From: Sedimentibacter sp.
GTDB taxonomy: Bacteria > Bacillota > Clostridia > Tissierellales > Sedimentibacteraceae
Length of the DNA: 63,230 nucleotides
Assembly: GCA_018436705.1 (NCBI GenBank)
Contig: JAHDLA010000012.1
Location: 1-63,230, forward strand
Reading direction: 5' to 3'
Translations under genes and position numbers: made by a program
In this document: one piece after another, positions 31,851 through 40,164 of the stretch
Layout of the letters: the number at the start of each line of letters is the position of its first letter
Numbering within the stretch: position 1 is the stretch's first letter
Notes under the pieces: model-generated
What the model was told of the DNA's origin: nothing
Database searches by the model: none
What the model saw: the letters and a program-made list of their open reading frames with translations, nothing else

Positions 31851-32042
31851 TTTTACTAGGTTGATAGTAGTAAGGGGTATAAACCTGATATTATGATATT
31901 ATCCAAAGCGATGGCTGATAACAATACGGTATATAATTTTACGCAGTCGCCATATTCTATTACAACCATAAGTACATAACATGTACCAAAATTACGGTTT
32001 CTGTTAATTAAAGACACTGCAGCTTTTAATGCGGTGTCTTTT
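31851..32042 (+). repeat. Tandem leader unit 1 (conserved block, variable middle, terminator)
   Basis: The first 86 bp (31851-31936, containing TAGGTTGATAGTAGTAAG and ATCCAAAGC.ATGGCTGAT) recur in unit 2 at an offset of 210 bp. The unit ends in an 11-bp hairpin AAAGACACTGC/GCGGTGTCTTT at 32010-32041. It encodes no plausible protein. It may be a small RNA or an activator-controlled promoter-attenuator. Confidence 0.7.
32010..32042 (+). terminator. Terminator of leader unit 1
   Basis: An 11-bp stem with one G-T pair, ten-base loop and TCTTTT tail. Confidence 0.75.
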
Positions 32043-32060
32043 GAGTTACACAGATAAATA

Positions 32061-32243
32061 TTTTATTAGGTTGATAGTAGTAAGGGGTAAAGATCTGATA
32101 TTATGATATCATCCAAAGCAATGGCTGATGACAATGAGGTATAAATCTGGCACAGATGCCGCATTCAGGTATAATGATAATAGATATCTGAACTGCTGTT
32201 TGCCATCAGCTAATGACACTGCTTCCTCCAGCGGTGTTTTTTT
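32061..32243 (+). repeat. Tandem leader unit 2
   Basis: The first 86 bp match unit 1 closely, the middle 65 bp differ, and the hairpin ACACTGC/GCGGTGT at 32216-32237 with seven T repeats the end of unit 1. Within the block, TGATAT-TATG-ATATCA is a perfect inverted repeat here and degenerate in unit 1. Confidence 0.7.
32216..32243 (+). terminator. Terminator of leader unit 2
   Basis: A 7-bp stem, eight-base loop and a run of seven T. Between here and the first structural gene (32503) only a five-codon ORF with a good ribosome site (ATG 32388, stop 32402) is seen. Confidence 0.75.
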
Positions 32244-32502
32244 ATTGCACTTTGTAGCTTCGCTTTGGAAGTAACCGCAGCATGCTGAAGTAATGTGAAT
32301 TTTTAAAATATGTGAGGCCTTAGTTTAGCTAAGAAATATGCGGTATAAAGAAAATTTAAAAAGCAAAAAAGAAAGAGAGGTAAAGTTATGATTAAAAAAT
32401 AGTTAATATTATTCAGTATGAACAGGGTCAGGAGGACAGTTCATAAATTATAAATTTTGAAGTGAAGTTGTTGAAAAGAGGTGAAAAGCTTTAAGTAAAA
32501 GC

Positions 32503-32910
32503 ATGATAGAAAATTTAAAACAATCTATTGTTGATAAACTTATTGAATTGTATCCGGAATATGCAGTTTATGACGAAGAAATGCCGCAGGGCACTAATGA
32601 AAAATCATTTTTTATAGCCATTACCGGTCAAGATTATGGTAAGAGGTTTAATAATAAGTTCAAGAGCTCAGTGTCTTTTGATATTGCATATTTCAGCAAT
32701 GAAGAAGCAGGGAAAATAAAAGCAGATTGCCAGAATGTTCAAATATCCTTGCTTAGAAATTTTGATTCGGCAGGAATATACAGAGTCTTAAATAAGAAGG
32801 CAGCAATAACAGATAATGTGCTGCATTTTACTTTTAATGTCACTTTTTATGAAATGAGAGAAGAGATATCAGATAAAATGCAGAGACAGCAAACAAATAC
32901 AAATAATTAA
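32503..32910 (+). CDS. Tail terminator-like protein (DUF6838 type)
   Basis: The 135-residue alpha/beta protein (NLKQSIVDKLIELYPEYAVY, EKSFFIAITGQ) occupies the position before the sheath gene, as in PBSX-like loci where a tail terminator caps the tube and sheath. The ribosome site GAGGTG is 19 bases from the ATG, which is unusually far, so the true start is uncertain. Confidence 0.75.
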   Translation: MIENLKQSIVDKLIELYPEYAVYDEEMPQGTNEKSFFIAITGQDYGKRFNNKFKSSVSFDIAYFSNEEAGKIKADCQNVQISLLRNFDSAGIYRVLNKKAAITDNVLHFTFNVTFYEMREEISDKMQRQQTNTNN

Positions 32911-32927
32911 AGAAAGAAGGTAAAAAA

Positions 32928-33971
32928 ATGGCAGGAACATGGGAAAATCAAAATAAAATACTACCGGGAGCTTACATGAATTTTCTTACTAGTGCACCGT
33001 TGTCTATTACACCGGGTGACAGAGGTACTGTAATTTTATTGCAGGAAATGAGTGCAGGCACAGTCGGAGAAATGTATACCGTTACGGCAACGGAAAATAA
33101 CTATCCGGATGGAGTGGAAGAATCCGATAAAATTTTGGTAAAAGAGGCATTGAAAGGGGCAAAAACCATAATAATATATAATTTGGGGTCAGAGCATAGT
33201 GCGGAAGATATTACAAATGCATTAACAGCTCTTAAGACTGTTCAATTTAATGTTATGGCATATCCGTATGATGGAACGGGATATGATGCAAACAAGCTTA
33301 CAATAGCTACATGGGTAAAATCAATGCGAGATGATGAAGGAAAGAAAATACAGACAGTATTTGCAAATTACGAAGCTGATTCGGAAGCATCAATAAACGT
33401 TACGCAGGGAGTTAAATTGTCCGACGGAACATCTTTAACAGCACCACAGGCTGTAGCGTGGGTTTCAGGCATAACGGCGGGAGCAGGCATAAATAAATCA
33501 AATACAGGCAGAAAATATGCGGGAGCTGTGGATATAGTACCTCGCATGACAAAATCAGAAATGGAAGCGGCTGTTACCGCAGGCAAATTTATTTTTAAGG
33601 TTGATTCTGCTCAGAACGTTACAGCGTTATATGATATCAATTCACTTATTACCGAAACTGCAGAAAAAGGAAAAATGTTTAAGAAAAACCGCGTCGTAAG
33701 AACGCTGGATGGTATAAATAATGATGTTGTTGAGATATTCGAATCAAACTATGCAGGCAAAATCAATAACAACGCTGATGGCAGATCCTTGCTTCGCGCG
33801 ACGTTGATTGAATATTTCAATGAGCTTCAAAGACTAAATGCAATTCAGAATTTTACTGCGGAGGACATAACAGTATCCTCAGGAAACGATTCGGATGCGG
33901 TTGTAATTGATTGCTATATTCAGCCGGTTGACAGTGTGGAAAAGATTTATATTACTGTCAATTTGGCATAA
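32928..33971 (+). CDS. xkdK: Tail sheath protein (XkdK-like)
   Basis: The 347-residue protein is the contractile sheath subunit. Typical features are the N-terminal linker strand (MAGTWENQNKILPGAYMNF), an alpha/beta core (KTIIIYNLGSE; AYPYDGTGYDANKLT) and the C-terminal insertion DAVVIDCYIQPVDSVEKIYI that wraps on the tube. It is shorter than PBSX XkdK, nearer the size of diffocin sheaths. AGAAGGTAAAAAA precedes the ATG. Confidence 0.93.
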   Translation: MAGTWENQNKILPGAYMNFLTSAPLSITPGDRGTVILLQEMSAGTVGEMYTVTATENNYPDGVEESDKILVKEALKGAKTIIIYNLGSEHSAEDITNALTALKTVQFNVMAYPYDGTGYDANKLTIATWVKSMRDDEGKKIQTVFANYEADSEASINVTQGVKLSDGTSLTAPQAVAWVSGITAGAGINKSNTGRKYAGAVDIVPRMTKSEMEAAVTAGKFIFKVDSAQNVTALYDINSLITETAEKGKMFKKNRVVRTLDGINNDVVEIFESNYAGKINNNADGRSLLRATLIEYFNELQRLNAIQNFTAEDITVSSGNDSDAVVIDCYIQPVDSVEKIYITVNLA

Positions 33972-33990
33972 AACAAGGAGGTAAATTTTA

Positions 33991-34467
33991 ATGGATAATA
34001 ATTATACTAGATTGGCTGATACAATATCTTCGAAAGAAGGAAAGGCTTATATAACTATTGATGGAGTGAACAGAGAACTTTTTGAAATATCCAGTTTGTC
34101 AGCTCAGTTAGAGCTTAATATTCAAGCAAGAAGAATGCTGGGACATAGAATGACACAGCACAAGGTTACTGGAGCAGAAGGCACAGGGAGTATGACAATG
34201 TACTTTATGAACAGCAGCATGCTGAAGCAGGCTCTGGATTATATAAAGAAAGGATCATACGGCGGAATAAAAATACAGGTAAAAAATGAAGACGAGCAGT
34301 CTACAGTCGGTGCCCAGGAGGTTGTGCTTTTAAATGTATTGCTGGGTTCAATACCGGTTGCAACGATTGATGATCAGTCAGATGATCCTGTTACTGTTGA
34401 CGCTGATTTTACTTTTGATGATATAGAAGTATTAAGTTACTTCAATTTGCCTGAAAATTACAGATAG
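33991..34467 (+). CDS. xkdM: Tail tube protein (XkdM-like)
   Basis: The 158-residue protein (SSKEGKAYITIDGVNRELFE, AEGTGSMTMYFMNSSMLKQA, VDADFTFDDIEVL) is the inner tube subunit of the DUF2001/XkdM family. It follows the sheath gene by 19 bases with AGGAGGTAA upstream. Together they make the contractile tail. Confidence 0.9.
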   Translation: MDNNYTRLADTISSKEGKAYITIDGVNRELFEISSLSAQLELNIQARRMLGHRMTQHKVTGAEGTGSMTMYFMNSSMLKQALDYIKKGSYGGIKIQVKNEDEQSTVGAQEVVLLNVLLGSIPVATIDDQSDDPVTVDADFTFDDIEVLSYFNLPENYR

Positions 34468-34502
34468 CATCTGAATTAGGCAGCGTAGATTATAGTTTTT
34501 AG

Positions 34503-34587
34503 AGAGAGCTCGTTTTTATGATTTTAAAAGGAAAAGCATATCTGATAATTTTTACTGTACTTCTGAATTGCTTCAGACGAGCTTTCT
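34503..34587 (+). promoter_or_regulatory. Long-loop hairpin between tube and chaperone genes
   Basis: AGAGAGCTCGT (34503-34513) pairs with ACGAGCTTTCT (34577-34587), one G-T pair, leaving a 63-base loop with an inner TCTGAA/TTCAGA stem. No T run follows. It lies in the only large gap of the structural operon and may lower expression after the tube gene. An ORF from ATG 34518 overlaps it but has no ribosome site. Confidence 0.45.
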
Positions 34588-34642
34588 TAAAAACAATGTA
34601 TGTATTTATAAAAATTAATTTAAATAAGAAAGGAAGAGTTAT

Positions 34643-35044
34643 ATGAGTTCATTAAATGCATTTTTAAATCCTGTGAAGGTAGAAAATCAAGAGGTTGTTA
34701 TTTCAAACAGATTTATTGAAGACGGAAAGCCGGTTCCATTCATTATCCGACCCATATCTCAGGAAGAAAATAAGCAGCTTATTAAAAAAGTTACCAAAAG
34801 AGATAAAAAGGGTATGGAAACATTCGACAGGACGGAATATGTTTCAGCATTAACTGCAAGTGCCGTTGTTTTTCCGGATCTTAAGAGCTCGGAGTTGCAG
34901 GGGGCATATGGTGTATTAGGCGAATCAGCATTGCTTCAAAAGATGCTGCTTGTCGGGGAATATGCGGAGCTGTCGCAGGCAGTACAAAGACTAAGCAGTC
35001 TAGATACGGACATAAACGAGGATACAGAAGAAGCAAAAAACTAA
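34643..35044 (+). CDS. xkdN: Tail assembly chaperone, short form (XkdN-like)
   Basis: The 133-residue protein (SSLNAFLNPVKVENQEVVIS, RPISQEENKQLIKKVTKR) is the XkdN-type chaperone. It ends at TAA 35042-35044 right after a slippery A AAA AAC (35035-35041). AAGAAAGGAAGAG precedes the ATG. Confidence 0.88.
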   Translation: MSSLNAFLNPVKVENQEVVISNRFIEDGKPVPFIIRPISQEENKQLIKKVTKRDKKGMETFDRTEYVSALTASAVVFPDLKSSELQGAYGVLGESALLQKMLLVGEYAELSQAVQRLSSLDTDINEDTEEAKN

Positions 35045-35241
35045 TAAAGCAGGGTGATGCGGAATTAAATCTCGCGCATTTTGCCCTGCATAAGCTTCAT
35101 ATTCTTCCATCGGTTCTTAATGAAATGTCTCAAAGAGAAAAGGCCTTCATCTATGCGAGCATACAAGTAAGAACCGAAGCGGAGAAAAAGGAAACAGCCA
35201 AACTGAAACAGAAAGGAGGCAGAAAGAGATGGCAACATTAG
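34643..35241 (+). CDS. Tail assembly chaperone, -1 frameshifted long form
   Basis: Slippage at A AAA AAC continues the reading as LIKQGDAELNLAHFALHKLH and on to TAG 35239-35241, about 199 residues. The second frame has no start signal and overlaps the tape-measure start by 13 bases. The same logic as lambda G-GT; inferred from sequence. Confidence 0.85.
35035..35041 (+). promoter_or_regulatory. -1 programmed frameshift heptamer A AAA AAC
   Basis: Zero-frame codons GCA AAA AAC TAA. The stop directly follows the heptamer. This is the classic efficient -1 slippery sequence. Confidence 0.85.
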
Positions 35242-36926
35242 AAGCGATGCTTATGTCATTTGAAGGCTACTCTTCAAATATTGATAATGTGATTAAGAAG
35301 ACATATCAAGCATCGGCAATGATAGTAAAAGTAAGCGGACAAACAGATAACTTAGGGAAAAAGCTTGAAAAAACAGGAACAAGTGCAGGAAAAGCAGGCC
35401 TGGGAATGAGTAAGCTTTTTAAATCATTGATTAGTATCGAAAATATAAAAAAAGGTATGGATATTGCAGATGAATATACCAATACCTCGACTAAGCTTTC
35501 ATTAATAAATGATGGACTTCAAACTCAGGAGGATTTGCAGGACAAGGTATTTGCAGCAGCAGGACGATCAAGGGGATCTTATGCCGACATGGCTAATTCT
35601 ATATACGACATGAGTAATATGGCGGGAAGTTCATTTGAATCAAATGATGAATTAATAGCATTTGCCGAATTGGCGCAAAAATCGTTCAAGATGGGAGCTG
35701 CCGGTGCGTCTGAGCAATCCGGCGCAATGCAAAGGCTTGCTCAAGTTATGTCAGAAGGCAGCCTTAGTGGAGATGACTTCCTTTATATTGCCCAAAATGC
35801 TCCAATGATGGCGGATGCAATTGCAGAATTTACCGGTAAATCAAAAAGTGAGCTTCAGGAAATGGCAGCCGAAGGCGAGATAACATCAGATATTATTAAG
35901 AATGCAATGTTTATGTCATCTGATGGTATAAATAATAAATTTGAAACCATGCCTATGACTTTTGCTGACTTGGCAGATAAGATAAAAAATCACTTATTAG
36001 AAAATTTTGGGTTCATAATTCGGGCGATTGCTCAGATTGCACAGTTTATAGGAGATAACTTTGATAATATAGTGCCTGTTTTTTATGGTGTTGCAGCGGG
36101 CATGCTTGCATTTGCTCTTGCTACTACTATTGCAAATATTGCTAACAAAGGATTGACAGTTACTTTGTCTTCTAATCCTATTATGTGGGTAGCACTGGGT
36201 ATAGGCATTGTTGTTGCAGCAATATACAAATGGGTTCAAGCTGTAGGAGGTTTGGAAATAGCTTGGATGATGGTTAAAAACGTAATTTTTACTGTGCTGG
36301 ATCAGATAGGATTGGGTATTTTTTCAGCCGGTGTGGCAATAAGTAATTTTTTCGGCGATATAGGAGCCAAAGTATTGGTTAATGTAGAAACAATGGCTAA
36401 TGCCTGGATTGATGTCATTAATGGTTTTATAAATACTATAAATAAAATATTTGGAAAGTCATTCGATACTTTAGAATATTTTACATTTGGAACAACAGCA
36501 ATGGAAGGGCATGAAGCTAATAAAGCTGCACTGTTAGATGAATTAAAAAATGCAGAGTATGATGCTAAATTAAGAGCTAGCACCAGACAAATAGAAATTG
36601 ACATTGCAAAACAAAAATCAGAAGAAAAGGCCGCAGTAACATATCCGGGATATGATAACAGCACTTCTGCAGATGTTGTAAATGCGGACTCAATTTCAAA
36701 CAACGGAATGAATGTAGATAGTATTGAGGATGAAGATTTGCAGTATATGAGAGATATAGCCGAGAGAGACTATATTAATCAATTCAGTACTGCAACACTG
36801 GCTCCAAGCATACAGGTGTCATTCGGAGATGTACATGAAGAAGCAGACGCGAATAAAGTAGCAGGAAGTATAAAGAGAATATTACAGGAAGAAATAGTAA
36901 TGGCGGCAGAGGGGGTGTATAGCTAA
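35229..36926 (+). CDS. Tape measure protein of the tailocin
   Basis: The 565-residue protein has an N-terminal helical region (ATLEAMLMSFEGYSSNIDNV), the tape-measure N-terminal pattern with MSEGSLSGDDFLYIAQNAP near 180, several hydrophobic segments in the middle (about 285-325 and 340-385) and a helical C-terminus. Its length implies a tail on the order of 85 nm at 1.5 angstrom per residue. It overlaps the frameshifted chaperone and ends in ATG overlap with the LysM gene. Confidence 0.9.
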   Translation: MATLEAMLMSFEGYSSNIDNVIKKTYQASAMIVKVSGQTDNLGKKLEKTGTSAGKAGLGMSKLFKSLISIENIKKGMDIADEYTNTSTKLSLINDGLQTQEDLQDKVFAAAGRSRGSYADMANSIYDMSNMAGSSFESNDELIAFAELAQKSFKMGAAGASEQSGAMQRLAQVMSEGSLSGDDFLYIAQNAPMMADAIAEFTGKSKSELQEMAAEGEITSDIIKNAMFMSSDGINNKFETMPMTFADLADKIKNHLLENFGFIIRAIAQIAQFIGDNFDNIVPVFYGVAAGMLAFALATTIANIANKGLTVTLSSNPIMWVALGIGIVVAAIYKWVQAVGGLEIAWMMVKNVIFTVLDQIGLGIFSAGVAISNFFGDIGAKVLVNVETMANAWIDVINGFINTINKIFGKSFDTLEYFTFGTTAMEGHEANKAALLDELKNAEYDAKLRASTRQIEIDIAKQKSEEKAAVTYPGYDNSTSADVVNADSISNNGMNVDSIEDEDLQYMRDIAERDYINQFSTATLAPSIQVSFGDVHEEADANKVAGSIKRILQEEIVMAAEGVYS

Positions 36927-37567
36927 TGAGCTACTCAGTATCTTTTAATTATAACAATGAAACACATATATTGCCTGTTAATCCGGAGCAGATAGAAATG
37001 TCAATTGTGCAGGCCAATGAAAAATATAATATATTGAAGCTGGGGCAAATAGTTGTGCCAACGCATATGGAGCTTACAAAGTATAGCTTTGATGCAGAAT
37101 TTCCACATAACTTGCGTCATTATGTCGAGACCGCGGGAGATTTTAAAACATCAGATTATTATTTAAAGCTTTTTTCTGATTGGAGAAAAGAGCTGAAGCC
37201 TGTGTTGTTTAAAGCAAGCAACGGATTGGAAAAAGTCATAGATACCCTTGTATTGATTGAAGAACTTACTATAACAGAAAAAGCGGGAGAAGAGGGGGAC
37301 AAGTATGTTTCCTTTAAACTATCCGAATATAAGGAATTTAATTATAAGACGATTCAATCCGAAGCAGGGATTATTTTTGGAAAGTCATCGGAAATCGAAA
37401 TGAATCCAAAAGGAACAGGACTTTATGTAGTTGTAAGCGGAGACAGTCTCTGGGCTATCGCAAAAAAATATTACGGCGATGGCTCAAAGTACAATAAGAT
37501 TGTTGAAGCAAACAATATAAAAAATCCAAGCTTGATTTATCCGGGGCAAAAGCTGGTGATACCATGA
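36926..37567 (+). CDS. xkdP: LysM baseplate protein (XkdP-like)
   Basis: The 213-residue protein has a beta-rich N-terminal 160 residues and a C-terminal LysM domain (VSGDSLWAIAKKYYGDGSKY ... NIKNPSLIYPGQKLVIP, about 168-213). In PBSX-like tails it lies below the tape measure and links tube to hub, possibly contacting peptidoglycan. Start overlaps the tape-measure stop; the next gene overlaps its end. Confidence 0.92.
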   Translation: MSYSVSFNYNNETHILPVNPEQIEMSIVQANEKYNILKLGQIVVPTHMELTKYSFDAEFPHNLRHYVETAGDFKTSDYYLKLFSDWRKELKPVLFKASNGLEKVIDTLVLIEELTITEKAGEEGDKYVSFKLSEYKEFNYKTIQSEAGIIFGKSSEIEMNPKGTGLYVVVSGDSLWAIAKKYYGDGSKYNKIVEANNIKNPSLIYPGQKLVIP

Positions 37568-38505
37568 TGGAATTATTAACAGAAATAGACGGACAAAAGT
37601 ATGATATCAGTGAACTAGTAAGAGAAGTAACATATACCGACAAACTGAATGACGGTTGCAGTAAGCTTGAATTCTCCTATATTGATGATGAGCTGAAAAT
37701 ACAAAACGGAAGTATCGTAACATTTAAATATAACGATACAGGCATATTTTACGGTTATGTCTTCAAACACGGCAGAAACAGCAAAGGAGAAATATCTGTT
37801 ACTGCATATGACCAGCTCCGATATTGTAAGGCTAAAGATTCAATAATAATTAAAAATAACACTATAGCGGATTTAGTTAAGAAGATGTGTTTGTATTTTG
37901 AATTGAAAACAGGTAATTTGTCTGATACAAGTTATATTCTTGCCACAAGTGCTCAGGATGATAAAACATGGCTGGATATAATCTATGACGGTATAAAAGA
38001 TACATTGGCCAATAAAGGTGAATGGTATTCGCTGAGGGATGAATTCGGCAAAATTTCTTTGCGTAAAATCACGGAACTTAAACTTAATCTTGTATTGGGA
38101 GATGAAAGTCTATGTTATGACTACAGCTTCGAAAAGTCCATAGAAGATAGCTTTTATAATCAAATAAAGCTTGTAAGTGATAATGAATCATCAGGAAAGA
38201 GAGATTTATATATTGCAAAGGATGAAAATTCAATTGATAAGTTCGGAATGTTGCAGTATTTTGAAGTCCTTGACAAGAATTTAAACCCATCCCAGGCAAG
38301 ATCGAAGGCAGACATGTTTCTTCAATTATACAACAAGGAAGTCGAATCATTAAGCCTAGAATGCTTGGGCGATACAAGAGTCAGAGCAGGAAGTAGTTTT
38401 TATGGCAGAATTGAAGATATAGAGCTTGACAAAAGCATGATAGTTCAATCTGTTACCCATAAATTTCTTCCTGTTCATACAATGTCGTTAGAGGTGTTTA
38501 TATGA
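37564..38505 (+). CDS. xkdQ: Baseplate hub protein (XkdQ, gpD/gp27-like)
   Basis: The 313-residue protein is the phage late-control D/gp27-like hub (FKYNDTGIFYGYVFKHGRNS; TAYDQLRYCKAKDSIIIKNN; KFLPVHTMSLEVFI at the end). It would form the trimeric hub that holds the spike. It is translationally coupled on both sides. Confidence 0.9.
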   Translation: MMELLTEIDGQKYDISELVREVTYTDKLNDGCSKLEFSYIDDELKIQNGSIVTFKYNDTGIFYGYVFKHGRNSKGEISVTAYDQLRYCKAKDSIIIKNNTIADLVKKMCLYFELKTGNLSDTSYILATSAQDDKTWLDIIYDGIKDTLANKGEWYSLRDEFGKISLRKITELKLNLVLGDESLCYDYSFEKSIEDSFYNQIKLVSDNESSGKRDLYIAKDENSIDKFGMLQYFEVLDKNLNPSQARSKADMFLQLYNKEVESLSLECLGDTRVRAGSSFYGRIEDIELDKSMIVQSVTHKFLPVHTMSLEVFI

Positions 38506-38735
38506 TTAATGAAATAAAAACAATTGTTCAAAATTATCTTAATAATGCTAAGCTATGCAGCCTGATGGTCGGAACAGTGTCATCCGGCGGAATTAAAATA
38601 AGTGACAAGCTTATTATTCCGAATGAGTTAGTAGTGGGGAACCTAAAAGGCTCCTTAACTGCAGGCAGCAAGGTAAGATTGCTGAGAAATCACGGCGGCC
38701 AGCAGTTCTATATCTTGGAGGTGATAGAAGAATGA
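38502..38735 (+). CDS. xkdR: XkdR-like DUF2577 baseplate protein
   Basis: A 77-residue beta-barrel-like protein (CSLMVGTVSSGGIKISDKLI; KVRLLRNHGGQQFYILEVIE) in the spike/OB-fold position of PBSX-like loci. Coupled by ATGA overlaps. Confidence 0.85.
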   Translation: MINEIKTIVQNYLNNAKLCSLMVGTVSSGGIKISDKLIIPNELVVGNLKGSLTAGSKVRLLRNHGGQQFYILEVIEE

Positions 38736-39127
38736 TACCAAGAGGAAAAATTGATGCAGATACAAAAATTACAGAGGAAGTCAAAACAACCCGGACATAT
38801 AAATTGTCACAGACAAGTATTCAAGGGTTTACGTACGGATTGAAAGCTCTCGAACAGGCTATATATAAGGTGCTTAATACGGAAAAGTATGAGTATCCCA
38901 TATATAGCTTTTATTATGGTATTGAGCTGGAAAGTCTCATTGGCAAGGATAAAAATTATGTAAAAACTGAGTTGAAGAGGCGAATTCGAGAATGCCTGCT
39001 CCGGGATGAAAGAATTACAGAAGTTGATAATTTTCAATTTAAGGAAGCCGGAGATGTATTGAATTGCACCTTTGATGTACATAGCACTTACGGCAATTTG
39101 ACTGTATCAAGGGAGGTGAATATTTAA
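38732..39127 (+). CDS. xkdS: XkdS-like DUF2634 baseplate wedge protein (gp25-like)
   Basis: The 131-residue protein (TRTYKLSQTSIQGFTYGLKA; EYPIYSFYYGIELESLIGK; LKRRIRECLLRDERITEVDN) is the gp25-like wedge subunit. Its last 70 bases, together with the following ribosome site and start, are repeated in degenerate form at 42708-42779. Confidence 0.88.
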   Translation: MIPRGKIDADTKITEEVKTTRTYKLSQTSIQGFTYGLKALEQAIYKVLNTEKYEYPIYSFYYGIELESLIGKDKNYVKTELKRRIRECLLRDERITEVDNFQFKEAGDVLNCTFDVHSTYGNLTVSREVNI

Positions 39128-40164
39128 TGTTTGAGGATATGACATATGAATATATTCTGGCTGATATGCTCGGCAGGGTTACAAGCGATGTAGATAAGAG
39201 GGAAGGCTCCGTTATTTATGATGCTGTTGCCCCTTGTGCGTATCAATTGGCACAAGCTTATTTCAATTTAAATAATTATATTGATTTGTTTTATGTAGAT
39301 ACATCTATGGACGAATATCTGGACAGGAAAGCTGCCGACTACGGAATTACTAGAAAGGCTGCCTCCTATGCTGTAAGACGGGTTGAAGCTACAGGGGCAA
39401 TAGACGTGGGAACAAGATGGGGGATAGGAGAAACTACGTATAAAATCATAGAAGTACTAGGTACTGATATATATAGTGCTGTATGTGAGCAGCCGGGAGA
39501 AACAGGAAACGCGTACAACGGAGTAATGGAAAATATAGACAACATAAACGGGGTTACAGCTGTTCTGACAGATATAATTGCAGCGGGAGCTAATGAGGAG
39601 AGCGATGACAGCTTAAGAAACCGAATTAAGCAATATCTGACTATTCCTTATCAGAATGGAAATACAGCCCAATACCTTAAGTGGGCTACAGATTTTGAAG
39701 GTGTCGGCACTGCGAAGGTATTTCCCCTTTGGGCAGGCGGGAATACTTTGAAAATTGCGATAACAAATGGTCAATATCTCCCGGCAGAGGCTTCGTTAAC
39801 AGAAAGATTCCAGGAATATATAGACCCTGGCAGCACAGGTTTAGGAAATGGAGCTGCTCCGGTTGGATGCAAGGTGGTTGTTGCCGGGGGAACTCAGTTG
39901 AATATAGCAGTATCAGGCTCAATTATATTAGCAGAAGGATATTCAGAAGCAGAGGGGGCGGCAGGCGCAATAGCAGATTACCTGGCTTCAATTACATATG
40001 CCAAATCAAGTGTGAGCTATATGAAAATAGGAAGTGTTTTATTAGATTGTCCCAGTATAGCAGATTTAAGTGATTTAACAGTAAACGAAGGCATAACTGA
40101 TATCCCTATGGCAGGTGATGAAATTCCTGTTTTAAACAGCCTCAACCTGGTGGTGGCAGTATGA
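39127..40164 (+). CDS. xkdT: Baseplate J protein, module 1 (XkdT-like)
   Basis: The 345-residue gp47/baseplate-J wedge protein begins MFEDMTYEYILADMLGRVTS and includes GAIDVGTRWGIGETTYKI and NTAQYLKWATDFEGVGTAKVFPLW. It forms the iris of the baseplate to which fibres attach. A paralogue begins at 42780, closely similar in its first 120 residues and diverged later. Confidence 0.92.
   Translation: MFEDMTYEYILADMLGRVTSDVDKREGSVIYDAVAPCAYQLAQAYFNLNNYIDLFYVDTSMDEYLDRKAADYGITRKAASYAVRRVEATGAIDVGTRWGIGETTYKIIEVLGTDIYSAVCEQPGETGNAYNGVMENIDNINGVTAVLTDIIAAGANEESDDSLRNRIKQYLTIPYQNGNTAQYLKWATDFEGVGTAKVFPLWAGGNTLKIAITNGQYLPAEASLTERFQEYIDPGSTGLGNGAAPVGCKVVVAGGTQLNIAVSGSIILAEGYSEAEGAAGAIADYLASITYAKSSVSYMKIGSVLLDCPSIADLSDLTVNEGITDIPMAGDEIPVLNSLNLVVAV

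Noticed and set aside
32388..32402. A frameshifted gene at the A6 run after the leader units
   Set aside because: The good ribosome site leads to only four sense codons; adding one A would give just 19 residues with no recognisable similarity, so a leader or chance is as likely. Left as a note in the leader entry.
34518..34646. A 42-residue ORF between tube and chaperone genes
   Set aside because: There is no ribosome site before its ATG and it lies across the stem-loop, so it is probably not translated.
39729..40073. An Arg/Gly-rich 114-residue ORF inside the first J gene
   Set aside because: It overlaps a clear baseplate J gene entirely, lacks a start signal and has the biased composition of an off-frame reading.
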